DNA of 8,197 nt. Origin: Microbacteriaceae bacterium (GTDB lineage: Bacteria > Actinomycetota > Actinomycetes > Actinomycetales > Microbacteriaceae). The notes beneath the pieces were generated by a model, which had not been told where the DNA came from, ran no database searches, and was given only the letters and a program-made list of their open reading frames with translations. Position 1 is the first letter of the stretch; every line of letters begins with the position of its first letter. Made by a program: the position numbers and the translations under genes. Of the stretch, positions 1 to 5,886 are shown piece by piece. Location of the stretch: assembly GCA_011620705.1 (NCBI GenBank), contig WOYR01000156.1:1-8197 (forward strand), given 5' to 3'.

Positions 1-548
1 ACCGCCGCTGGCGCGACCACCTCTACGAGATGGACTACCTCAAGGACGGCATCGGATTGCGCGCGATGGCCCAGCGCGACCCGCTGGTCGAGTACCAGCG
101 CGAGGGCTTCGCGCTGTACCAGAACATGATGGGCGCGATCCGCGAGGAGTCGATCGGCTTCCTCTACAACCTCGAGGTCGAGGTGACCGGCGTCGACGGC
201 GGGGCCCGCGTCGCGGCCCGCGGTCTGGGCGAGGCCGGCAACCCCGAGGCCGGGCTCAGCTACTCGGCGCCCAGCGCCGACACCCAGGGCGAGGTGGAGG
301 TGCGCAACCAGCGCGGCCAGCTCGAACGCGCCGCGACGGCTCTCGCCCAGCAGGCGCAGCAGCGCCAGGCGGATGCCGCGGCCGGCCCGGCATTCGGCCA
401 GGGCGGCCAGCAGGGCGGGGCGGTTCCGGCTCAGTGCGGCGCGGCCCAGGGGCAGGGTGGCGCACGCGGCGCCTTCGGCCAGCGCACCGACGGGCAGCCG
501 GCGCCGGCGAACCGCGCCGAGCGCCGAGCGCAGGAGAGGCGCCGCTAG
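1..548 (+). CDS. secA: Protein translocase ATPase SecA, C-terminal part (5' end outside window)
   Basis: SecA is the cytoplasmic ATPase that pushes unfolded preproteins through SecYEG. The visible 181 residues are read from base 3 (RRWRDHLYEMDYLKDGIGLR...), with a TAG stop at 546-548. The segment HLYEMDYLKDGIGLRAMAQR followed by DPLVEYQREGFALYQNMM is the highly conserved end of the helical scaffold/wing region of SecA, so the family call is secure. After about residue 65 the protein becomes a low-complexity tail rich in Gly, Gln and Ala, ending in a basic stretch (NRAERRAQERRR). The tail has one cysteine and lacks the zinc-binding CxC...CH motif of many proteobacterial SecAs, as is usual for actinobacterial SecA1. 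The stop codon overlaps the stop of the convergent tetR gene. Whether this is SecA1 or SecA2 cannot be proven from the tail, but a long tail fits SecA1. Confidence 0.95.
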   Translation, partial: RRWRDHLYEMDYLKDGIGLRAMAQRDPLVEYQREGFALYQNMMGAIREESIGFLYNLEVEVTGVDGGARVAARGLGEAGNPEAGLSYSAPSADTQGEVEVRNQRGQLERAATALAQQAQQRQADAAAGPAFGQGGQQGGAVPAQCGAAQGQGGARGAFGQRTDGQPAPANRAERRAQERRR

Positions 549-1147
549 ACCAGCTGCTCGTCGAAGGCGCCGTGCAGCTGCTCGACCGTGTTCCGCAGTC
601 GCGCGGCCAGCGGTGCATCCCGGCCCTCGTCGTGAATGGTGCACCCGAACGCGGCCATCACCAGAGCGACCGCGAGTTCGGCCTGCTCCTGGCTGCTCGC
701 CCGCTCGGCGGCGAGCGCCACGAACTGGGTGCGCAACTCGAGCATCATGCTCGACGCGGGTGAGACCAGCTCCGGATGACGGCTGAGCAGCTTCTTCAGC
801 CGGATCCGGTCCGGCCCGATCTCCGAGATGCCCCCCACGACGTCGCACAGCGCCCAGACCAGGCCGCCGCTCGCGGCGAGGAAGCGCTCGCGCGCCTCCG
901 GCGTGACGGGTGTCTCGGGCAGCTGCAGAAGCGCGGCGGCTTTCGACGGGAAATAGTTGAAGAAGGTGCGGCTCGAGACGTCCGCAGCCTGGCAGATCTG
1001 GTCGACGGTCGTGGCTTCCGGTCCCCGCTCATCGATCAGCTGGAGCGCCGCCTCGTGGATCGCGCTCCGGGTCTGCTGCTTCTTCCGCTCGCGGAGCCCT
1101 GGCTCGAGCCCGGGCTCCGCGAGGCGGTCGTCGGCGACGGTGCTCAT
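545..1147 (-). CDS. TetR/AcrR-family transcriptional regulator, probable repressor of the adjacent efflux pump
   Basis: This is a 200-residue protein, a normal TetR length. After a short disordered N-terminus (EPGLEPGL, a small duplication) the DNA-binding domain spans about residues 22-70: helix 1 RKKQQTRSAIHEAALQLIDE, then TTVDQICQAADVSSRTFFNYFPSK, the classic TetR helix-turn-helix ending in the FxYFxSK signature. The rest is an all-helical ligand-binding and dimerisation domain with no recognisable ligand signature. The start codon at 1147 overlaps the stop of the MFS gene (ATGA), and the upstream Shine-Dalgarno is poor. Translation is therefore probably coupled to the pump, and the repressor would be made from the same message. 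Its likely target is the TTGCA-rich promoter at 3335-3383, which would make it autoregulatory and induced by a pump substrate. The family is certain; the target is inferred from the operon. Confidence 0.93.
   Translation of the reverse strand: MSTVADDRLAEPGLEPGLRERKKQQTRSAIHEAALQLIDERGPEATTVDQICQAADVSSRTFFNYFPSKAAALLQLPETPVTPEARERFLAASGGLVWALCDVVGGISEIGPDRIRLKKLLSRHPELVSPASSMMLELRTQFVALAAERASSQEQAELAVALVMAAFGCTIHDEGRDAPLAARLRNTVEQLHGAFDEQLV
1092..1119 (-). repeat. Inverted repeat / possible mRNA hairpin in tetR codons 10-19
   Basis: Eight-base arms, CGGAGCCC at 1092-1099 and GGGCTCCG at 1112-1119, pair perfectly across a 12-base loop. Inside the same region GAGCCCGGGCTC (1106-1117) is a perfect 12-bp palindrome. 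The region encodes the EPGLEPGL duplication just after the coupled tetR start. It could fold in the message and lower repressor translation, or it may simply be a by-product of duplicated GC-rich codons. Confidence 0.4.
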
Positions 1148-3246
1148 CCGATCTCGGCGACCTCGGCTTCACGCGCCTGAGCCCTGATGCTCCCGGTGTC
1201 GGTGACGCCCTGCGCGTTCGCCCGCTCCTGGAGCGCCGAGAACTTGCGCAGCGGCGGCACTTTGAAGAACAGGGTGAGGATGAACGCGAGGATGATCACG
1301 CCGAAGCCGATCCAGTAGATGCCCACCACGGAGGTGTTGAAGCCGACCAGGAACGGTTTGCTGAGGCGGTTGTCCGCCCCGTTCAGGAACGAGGTGTCGG
1401 CCGTCGCGCTGCTGCTGGAGCTGTTCGCGGCGCTGTTGCCCTTCTTGAGCTCCTTGACCAGGGTCGGGGTCAGCTGGTCGACGTAGAAGCCGCGCTGGGA
1501 CGCATTCGCCCAGTCCACCTGCACCGAGCCGCCGACCACATTGGCGTGAGCCGCCTTCGCGACCGCGGCGAGCGCCGCGGACTCGGCAGCCGGTGTCGCA
1601 GCTGCGAGCTGCTGCGCGATGATCGCGGGCGCCGCCGATGCCGGAACGGCGCCTGCGGCGACCTGCGCGTCGACCGCCGCCGTGACCTGCTTCGTGACCG
1701 CGGCATCGGCGGCGGCCTTCGCATCGGTGGCCGCGGTGCCGAGCTGGTCCTGGATCTTGGTCTCGATCGGCGAGACGATCGGCGTCCAGAGCTGCTTCAT
1801 GATCGCCTTGTTCTCGGTGGCGGTGGCCACGCTGGGCGTGAGGGCGGCGTCCAGAGCCGAACTCAACGTCTTCTCGTTGGCCGTCGCGGTCACGATGTTG
1901 CCCGGAAGCGCCGCGAACAGCACCGACAGCAGCACGGCGACGCCGAGCGTTCCACCGATCTGACGGAAGAAGGTCGAGGCACCGGTTGCCACACCCATCT
2001 GCTGCGGCTCGACCGCGTTCTGGCTGGCGAGCGTCAGCGTCTGCATGAGCTGGCCGAGGCCCAAGCCGATGAGGAACATCGCGATGAAGATGTACCACAG
2101 CGGCTTGTCGACGGTGAGGAAGGTCAGCACCAGGAAGCCGATGCCGGTGGTGGCCGTGCCGGTCACGGGGAAGATCCGGTACCTGCCGGTGCGCGAGATG
2201 ATCTGGCCGGAGCCGATCGAGGCGATCAGCAGGCCCGCCATCATCGGAAGGGTCGCGAATCCGGATGCCGTCGGGCTCAGCCCGAAGACGATCTGCAGGT
2301 AGAGCGGCAGGGTCAGCATCGCGCCGAACATGCCGAAGCCGACCATCACGCCGAGGATCGTCGCCATTGAGAACACGCGCGAGCTGAAGAGGCCCAGCGG
2401 GATGATCGCGTCCTCCTTCATGGATCGTTCGATGAGGATGAAGGAGATCAGCCCGACGCCGCCGACGATGTAGCAGGCGATCGAGCCGGCCGATCCCCAG
2501 CCCCAGCTGCGGCCCTCCTCGGCGACCAGGAGCACGGGCACCAGCGTGACGATGACCGCGGCGGCGCCGAACCAGTCGATGCGCGGCCGGGCGTTCGCAT
2601 GGAACTTCGGCAGGTGCAGGAACCGGATCACCATGATGAGGGCGATGATCGCGATCGGCACGTTGATCAGGAAGACCCAGCGCCATCCCGAGATGAACAG
2701 GATCTGCCCGGCTCCGGCGAAGATGCCGCCGATGAGCGGCCCGATGACGCTGGAGACGCCGAACACGGCGAGGAAGTAGCCCTGGTACTTGGCGCGCTCG
2801 CGCGGGCCGAGCATGTCGCCCATGATCGCGAGCGGCAGCGACATGAGGGCACCGGCGCCGATGCCCTGGAAGGCGCGGAACCCGGCCAGCATCAGCATCG
2901 AGGTCGAGAACGAGGAGAGCAGCGAGCCGAGCAGGAACACCACGATGCCGAAGAGGTACAGCGGACGGCGGCCGAAGAGGTCGGAGAGCTTGCCGTAGAT
3001 CGGCACGGCGATGGTCGAGGTGATCAGGTAGGCGGTGGTGACCCACGCCTGCTGGTTCAGGCCGTGCAGGTCGTCGCCGATGGTGCGGATGGCGGTTCCG
3101 ACGACGGTCTGGTCGAGCGAGGACAAGAACATGCCGGCCATGAGCGCGTAGATGACCAGCAGGATCTGCCGGTGCGACATGATCGGCTTGGAATCTTGCG
3201 GGTCGGCGCCAGTGGGCACCGAGATCGGCGCTGTTGCAGTAGACAA
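1144..3246 (-). CDS. MFS multidrug efflux transporter, DHA2 (14-TM, EmrB/QacA) family
   Basis: This is a 700-residue inner-membrane drug/proton antiporter of the 14-helix DHA2 branch. Visible signatures include the TM1 motif SSLDQTVVGTAI with its conserved Asp45, motif A in the loop after TM2 (GKLSDLFGRRP, about 85-95), the TM5 motif C region (GPLIGGIFAG, about 169-178), and WRWVFLINVPI (about 188-198), typical of EmrB/QacA proteins. TM13 lies at about 428-446 and TM14 at about 638-661. Between them is an unusually long Ala-rich extracytoplasmic loop of about 190 residues. The start is a TTG codon preceded by GAAGGA at 5-nt spacing; the next in-frame ATG is residue 23 and leaves TM1 intact. 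The gene heads an operon with the tetR gene that overlaps its stop. The substrate cannot be predicted. The family is certain; the TTG start is likely but not proven. Confidence 0.95.
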   Translation of the reverse strand: MSTATAPISVPTGADPQDSKPIMSHRQILLVIYALMAGMFLSSLDQTVVGTAIRTIGDDLHGLNQQAWVTTAYLITSTIAVPIYGKLSDLFGRRPLYLFGIVVFLLGSLLSSFSTSMLMLAGFRAFQGIGAGALMSLPLAIMGDMLGPRERAKYQGYFLAVFGVSSVIGPLIGGIFAGAGQILFISGWRWVFLINVPIAIIALIMVIRFLHLPKFHANARPRIDWFGAAAVIVTLVPVLLVAEEGRSWGWGSAGSIACYIVGGVGLISFILIERSMKEDAIIPLGLFSSRVFSMATILGVMVGFGMFGAMLTLPLYLQIVFGLSPTASGFATLPMMAGLLIASIGSGQIISRTGRYRIFPVTGTATTGIGFLVLTFLTVDKPLWYIFIAMFLIGLGLGQLMQTLTLASQNAVEPQQMGVATGASTFFRQIGGTLGVAVLLSVLFAALPGNIVTATANEKTLSSALDAALTPSVATATENKAIMKQLWTPIVSPIETKIQDQLGTAATDAKAAADAAVTKQVTAAVDAQVAAGAVPASAAPAIIAQQLAAATPAAESAALAAVAKAAHANVVGGSVQVDWANASQRGFYVDQLTPTLVKELKKGNSAANSSSSSATADTSFLNGADNRLSKPFLVGFNTSVVGIYWIGFGVIILAFILTLFFKVPPLRKFSALQERANAQGVTDTGSIRAQAREAEVAEIG

Positions 3247-3334
3247 GTGAGTCCTTCGTGACGGAACGATGCGCCGAGGTCACTCACCACGCCGACCCGG
3301 CGGGCGTTGCGAGCGCCGACGGTGGCATGCTGTT

Positions 3335-3383
3335 TTGCAGACATTGCAATATTACACGCCCGCATTGCTGCGTCAAGTGCAAT
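3335..3383. promoter_or_regulatory. Probable TetR operator cluster (TTGCA/TGCAA inverted repeats)
   Basis: TTGCA-GACAT-TGCAA (3335-3349) is a perfect inverted repeat with a 5-base spacer that abuts the -10 box and covers the expected start site. It contains the 8-bp palindrome ATTGCAAT (3343-3350). A second pair, ATTGC (3364-3368) and GCAAT (3379-3383), flanks the -35 box. The 9-mer TGCAATATT occurs at 3345-3353 and again at 3378-3386, offset by 33 bp, about three helical turns. TetR-family repressors typically bind such palindromes over the core promoter. Assignment to the tetR product at 545-1147 is inferred. Confidence 0.6.
3349..3376 (-). promoter_or_regulatory. Promoter of the MFS-tetR operon
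   Basis: On the minus strand TTGACG (3376-3371) is followed after 16 bases by TAATAT (3354-3349). These are near-consensus housekeeping -35 and -10 boxes in a locally AT-rich patch. Transcription would start near 3342, giving a leader of about 95 nt before the TTG start at 3246. This is the best-formed sigma-70-type promoter in the window, as expected for a gene held off by a repressor. Confidence 0.75.
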
Positions 3384-3392
3384 ATTTCGAGC

Positions 3393-3408
3393 CCGGCACC
3401 GAGGCCGG
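3393..3408 (-). terminator. Weak hairpin after the Rv3235-family gene
   Basis: CCGGC (3393-3397) pairs with GCCGG (3404-3408) across a 6-base loop, about 10 bp downstream of the stop at 3419 and upstream of the pump promoter. The stem is only five pairs and has no T-tract. It could partly insulate the two same-strand transcripts, but it may be chance in GC-rich DNA. Confidence 0.25.
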
Positions 3409-3418
3409 ATGGGCCACG

Positions 3419-3946
3419 TTACAGCACGTGGATGGCCGTCGCCCGCCAGCGGCGGTCGAGCCCTTCGAGCCGGATCGCCACCGCGCGGGCGCGAGCGCGG
3501 CCGCGCACCACCAGGACGGCTTCGACGACTCCGTCGCGCGGTTCGCACAGCGTGGTGGATCCGAGCGAGAACGCCGGGCGGACCGGCGTCTGCCCTCTGG
3601 CCTGCCGCGCACGGGCCGAGATGACGACGCGCTTGAGCAGGTGCCGGTAGACGTCGTCGCTGACCCAGCGGGCGATCTGCTCCAACTCGCGGGCGCCCGC
3701 CAGGATCTCGATGACGCAGCGCGTGAGGTTCACCAGCAGCGGGGCGGGGTCCGGGAGGGCGGAGGTAGGGGTGGGCTGCTGGCCGAAGAAGTCCTCTGAG
3801 TCGAAACGGGGGCGCAGGGCACGTGCGGCCGTGCCGTCGAAGGCGCCCGCGTCCGAACCGGCCGGGCTGTCGAACGCGGCCTGCGTGGGTCGGGCCTGCG
3901 TCGGTCGGGCGTGGGTCGGTCGTGCGGTGTCGAGTGCTGTGCTCAT
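3419..3946 (-). CDS. Rv3235 family protein (conserved actinobacterial, function unknown)
   Basis: This is a 175-residue, probably cytoplasmic protein with no signal peptide or membrane helix. The first 65 residues are disordered and rich in Ala, Pro and Thr, with a short tandem repeat (ARPTH, ARPTQ, ARPTQ). The conserved part runs from about 65 to 175: LLVNLTRCVIEILAGARELE, then QIARWVSDDVYRHLLKRVVI, then a beta-rich end with VVRGRARARAVAIRLEGLDRRWRATAIHVL. This matches the Rv3235 family of M. tuberculosis, which is encoded near secA1 there too; the family has no established function that I know of. I chose the ATG at 3946 because GGAGG sits 5 nt upstream. The longer frame back to a TTG at 4003 would add 19 poorly supported residues. 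Transcription is divergent from the 4090 gene. Confidence 0.85.
   Translation of the reverse strand: MSTALDTARPTHARPTQARPTQAAFDSPAGSDAGAFDGTAARALRPRFDSEDFFGQQPTPTSALPDPAPLLVNLTRCVIEILAGARELEQIARWVSDDVYRHLLKRVVISARARQARGQTPVRPAFSLGSTTLCEPRDGVVEAVLVVRGRARARAVAIRLEGLDRRWRATAIHVL
3879..3923 (-). repeat. Three 15-bp tandem repeats coding ARPT(H/Q)
   Basis: Units at 3879-3893, 3894-3908 and 3909-3923 are near-identical copies of a GCCTGCGTSGGTCGG-like 15-mer in the disordered N-terminus of the Rv3235-family gene. Each copy adds five residues, so unit number could vary between strains without shifting the frame. Confidence 0.7.
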
Positions 3947-4042
3947 GATGCCCTCCGAATCGTGCTGAGGATTCGCCCCCCGTCCGGGGGTGGGCTTAAC
4001 CAAGCACGCAATTCGAGATTCTGTCGATGGGCAGAACTCCCC

Positions 4043-4051
4043 TGTGGATAA
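4043..4051 (-). promoter_or_regulatory. Perfect DnaA-box 9-mer between divergent genes
   Basis: TGTGGATAA on the plus strand is TTATCCACA on the minus strand, the consensus DnaA box. It lies 38 bp before the 4090 gene and 97 bp before the Rv3235-family gene. The extended 10-mer TGTGGATAAC recurs at 5080-5089. It could bind DnaA as a regulator, or serve as an extended -10-like element for the rightward gene (GATAAC). One site alone is not an origin. Confidence 0.45.
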
Positions 4052-4077
4052 CGCCGGATGCCGCAGCCTGTGCTGAA

Positions 4078-4083
4078 TAGCGT
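4078..4083 (+). promoter_or_regulatory. Candidate -10 box of a leaderless transcript for the 4090 gene
   Basis: TAGCGT fits the TANNNT pattern of actinobacterial -10 boxes and ends 6 bases before the ATG at 4090. The first transcribed base would be the A of the start codon. No Shine-Dalgarno is visible upstream, which fits a leaderless mRNA. No clear -35 is seen. Confidence 0.4.
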
Positions 4084-4089
4084 CCCCGC

Positions 4090-4686
4090 ATGCGCTGGGA
4101 CGATCTCTTCGACGATCTGGAGAGCCAGCTCGAACAGGGACTGGGCGCCGAGGAGGTCGATCTGCTCGCCGAGGAGGAGCGGCTCCGCCTCGGCCGCCTC
4201 ACCGTGCGCGATCGGATGATCGCGATGACGCGACCCGGCGAAGGCCTGCCGGAGCAGCTGCGCCTGGCTCTGCGCAGCGGCGAACTCCTGACGGTCGCCG
4301 TCGGATCGCTCGGGCGGGACTGGATCGCGGGTGAGCTGGCCGGCTCGCGCAGCGGCTCGTGCGTCGTCCCGATCGCGGCGATCGCGAGCCTGCTGCCGAC
4401 AGCGGAGCAGCTCGCCAGGAGCGTGACGGGCGAGACGGCGCCCGAGCCGCCGTTCGCGCTGTCGGCGCGCCTCGGGCTGGCCTTCGTGCTGCGGGACCTC
4501 TGCCGGCGGCGGGCGGCTGTCGACCTGAGCACGGCGTCCGAGGGCGTGCTGCACGGCACGATCGACCGGGTGGGCCGCGACCACCTCGACCTCGCCGAGC
4601 ACGCAGCCGGTGAGCCGCGGCGCGCGGCGGCGGTCGGCCGCATCCGGATCGTGCCGTTGAGCGAGATCCTGCTCGCGCGCTTCTGA
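4090..4686 (+). CDS. Conserved hypothetical protein with possible tandem LSm/SH3-like barrels
   Basis: I do not recognise a named family for this 198-residue protein, though its style is that of conserved actinobacterial hypotheticals. It opens with an acidic helical segment (MRWDDLFDDLESQLEQGL, then EEVDLLAEEERLRLGRL). Residues about 58-103 (LRSGELLTVAVGSLGRDWIA... ending VVPIAAIASLL) and about 143-197 (VDLSTASEGVLHGTIDRVGR, DHLDLAE, ending RIVPLSEILLARF) look like two related beta-barrel units. Each has a GRDxx centre and a hydrophobic VPxxxI strand, as in LSm or SH3-like folds; that fold is an inference. There is no signal peptide or membrane helix. The start is likely correct because the conserved-looking MRWDDL opening follows a leaderless-type -10 box and no other start has a Shine-Dalgarno. 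A strong hairpin follows the stop. Confidence 0.8.
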   Translation: MRWDDLFDDLESQLEQGLGAEEVDLLAEEERLRLGRLTVRDRMIAMTRPGEGLPEQLRLALRSGELLTVAVGSLGRDWIAGELAGSRSGSCVVPIAAIASLLPTAEQLARSVTGETAPEPPFALSARLGLAFVLRDLCRRRAAVDLSTASEGVLHGTIDRVGRDHLDLAEHAAGEPRRAAAVGRIRIVPLSEILLARF

Positions 4687-4687
4687 C

Positions 4688-4715
4688 GCGCCGGCGGCTC
4701 CGCGACCGCCGGCGC
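4688..4715. terminator. Bidirectional hairpin terminator between convergent genes
   Basis: GCGCCGGCGG (4688-4697) and CCGCCGGCGC (4706-4715) form a perfect 10-bp stem with an 8-base loop (CTCCGCGA). It begins one base after the TGA of the 4090 gene and lies 26 bp past the stop of the minus-strand HTH gene. No T-tract follows on either side, as is common in high-GC actinobacteria. Confidence 0.75.
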
Positions 4716-4740
4716 CCGCGACTCGCGGTGCGTGCGGCCC

Positions 4741-5040
4741 TCAGGGCTCGCGATCGGCGAACAGCTCCGGCAGGTCGGCGAACTCGGCCTGGTTCCAGAG
4801 TCTGCGGCGGCGGTTCTCCTCGTACTTGCCTTCGATGTAGCCCTCGAGCACGTCGCGCTCGACCCGCCAGTGCCCGCTGCCTCCGATCTTGATCGCCGGA
4901 AGCTCGCCAGACCGCACCAGCGCGTACGCCTGCGATGCCGAGATGTTGAGCATCTCGGCGGTGTCGGCCAGGGTCAGGAAACGGCCGAGGTTCGAGCGGC
5001 CGTTGCCGTGAGCGTCGGCAGGGGGCGGGGCGGGTGCCAT
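4741..5040 (-). CDS. Small helix-turn-helix DNA-binding protein, excisionase (HTH_17/MerR-like) type
   Basis: This 99-residue protein has a disordered, Pro/Ala-rich first 18 residues. A winged helix-turn-helix follows at about 20-72: FLTLADTAEMLNISASQAYA, LVRSGELPAIKIGG, then HWRVERDVLEGYIE. This is the standard excisionase-family layout: helix, recognition helix, and a wing ending in an arginine before the last helix. The C-terminal tail KYEENRRRR...LPELFADREP is charged. A much longer frame continues upstream to 6600 but is antisense to two clear genes. The ATG at 5040 gives a complete domain and sits at the right place for a leaderless start. It is more likely a chromosomal transcription factor than a phage excisionase, since no integrase or att site is nearby. 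It is divergent from the SAF/CpaE-like operon, which it may control (inference). Confidence 0.88.
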   Translation of the reverse strand: MAPAPPPADAHGNGRSNLGRFLTLADTAEMLNISASQAYALVRSGELPAIKIGGSGHWRVERDVLEGYIEGKYEENRRRRLWNQAEFADLPELFADREP

Positions 5041-5046
5041 GGCTCG

Positions 5047-5052
5047 ATTATG
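5047..5052 (-). promoter_or_regulatory. Candidate -10 box of a leaderless transcript for the HTH gene
   Basis: CATAAT on the minus strand (one mismatch from TATAAT) ends 6 bases before the ATG at 5040, so transcription would begin at the start codon. No Shine-Dalgarno is present. The -35 region (GGTCGC-like) is weak. The DnaA-box-like motif at 5080 lies just upstream. Confidence 0.55.
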
Positions 5053-5079
5053 GGCTGAGGCCTCCCTGCGCGACCGCGA

Positions 5080-5088
5080 TGTGGATAA
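5080..5088 (-). promoter_or_regulatory. Second perfect DnaA-box 9-mer, between HTH and SAF genes
   Basis: TGTGGATAA, in the same orientation as the copy at 4043, lies 39 bp upstream of the HTH start and 69 bp upstream of the SAF start. It also reads as an extended -10-like TGTGGATAACT for rightward transcription of the SAF operon. Confidence 0.45.
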
Positions 5089-5157
5089 CTCAGCGCGCCG
5101 CGGCGGAGGTATCGCAACCATGGGCCCGTTCCTGATGCCGTGACCTCGGAGGTGCTC

Positions 5158-5886
5158 ATGCCCGATCCGGATGCCGCCGCCCGCCGCCTTCCGGGGCGCC
5201 GCCGTGGCGCCCCCGATCTGCGGCTCGTGCTCGGCGTGCTGCTGGTGCTCGGCTCGGTCGCCGCCGTCTACGGAATCGTGGCAGCCGCGGATCGGCGCGT
5301 CACGGTGTACGCGGCGGCGTCGGCCCTCGCTCCTGGCGAGCGGATCGACGCGGGCGACCTCGTGCAGCGCAGCGTGGCGCTCGATGGGGCGGACCGGCTG
5401 TATCTCGCGGCGGGCGGCATCCCGAGCCACGGCCTCGTGGTGACGCAGCCGGTCGCGAAAGGGGAGCTGCTGCCGACATCGTCGGTGGGCAGCACGGCGG
5501 GGGTGCGCTCGACCTCGCTCGTTCTGCAATTGGCGGTCAGGGTCAGCGGCGCGGTGGTGCCGGGCGCATCGATCGACATCTGGGCGGCACCGGATCCGGA
5601 TGCGGCCGGAACGGCGAGCTCGACCGACCCGGCGAGCGATGGGTCGGCGGTGGGCGCGGCAGGCGCGGGCGCGCCGTCCGTGCTGGTGCCGGGCGCGACG
5701 GTGGTGAAGGTTCTCGACGACTCCGGCGGATTGTCCATGGCGGGTTCCGGCAGTTCGGTGGAGGTGCTCGTTCCGCGCACGCGCGTCGCCCGGCTGCTCG
5801 CGGCGATCGCGCAGAAGGCGGCGCTCGCGGTGGTGCCGGCGGGCATCCCGATCGCCGGGGCCGCGGCGGCGGGAGGGGGCTCGTGA
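5158..5886 (+). CDS. SAF domain-containing membrane protein (CpaB/RcpC-like)
   Basis: This 242-residue protein has a basic cytoplasmic N-terminus (ARRLPGRRRG) and one membrane anchor at about 21-43 (LRLVLGVLLVLGSVAAVYGI). An extracytoplasmic SAF domain follows at about 48-110, with the typical VYAAASALAPGERIDAGDLV opening and VVTQPVAKGELL close. Residues 118-143 and 200-228 look like the beta-rich RcpC/CpaB continuation (VPGASIDIW; VEVLVPRTRVARLLAAIAQK), split by a Gly/Ala/Ser-rich loop. In Tad pilus systems CpaB/RcpC is the periplasmic assembly protein; a role here is inferred only from that likeness. The ATG at 5158 is chosen because GGAGG lies 6 nt upstream; the GTG at 5140 has no such site. 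Its end overlaps the next gene by 4 bp, so the two are co-translated. Confidence 0.85.
   Translation: MPDPDAAARRLPGRRRGAPDLRLVLGVLLVLGSVAAVYGIVAAADRRVTVYAAASALAPGERIDAGDLVQRSVALDGADRLYLAAGGIPSHGLVVTQPVAKGELLPTSSVGSTAGVRSTSLVLQLAVRVSGAVVPGASIDIWAAPDPDAAGTASSTDPASDGSAVGAAGAGAPSVLVPGATVVKVLDDSGGLSMAGSGSSVEVLVPRTRVARLLAAIAQKAALAVVPAGIPIAGAAAAGGGS

Noticed and set aside
1169..3283. 704-residue minus-strand frame overlapping the MFS gene
   Set aside because: Arg/His/Asp-rich translation without membrane helices; it is an out-of-frame shadow of the clear 14-TM transporter.
3947..4003. N-terminal extension of the Rv3235-family gene to a TTG at 4003
   Set aside because: The ATG at 3946 has a strong GGAGG at proper spacing, and the extension has no Shine-Dalgarno and runs through the hairpin CCCCCG-TC-CGGGGG (3977-3990) of the leader.
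4741..5040. Prophage or integrative element, suggested by the excisionase-type protein
   Set aside because: No integrase, tRNA, attachment repeat or phage gene is present; HTH proteins of this type are common chromosomal regulators in actinobacteria.
4043..5088. Replication origin, suggested by two perfect DnaA boxes
   Set aside because: The boxes are about 1 kb apart, with no cluster, no AT-rich unwinding region and no dnaA or dnaN nearby.
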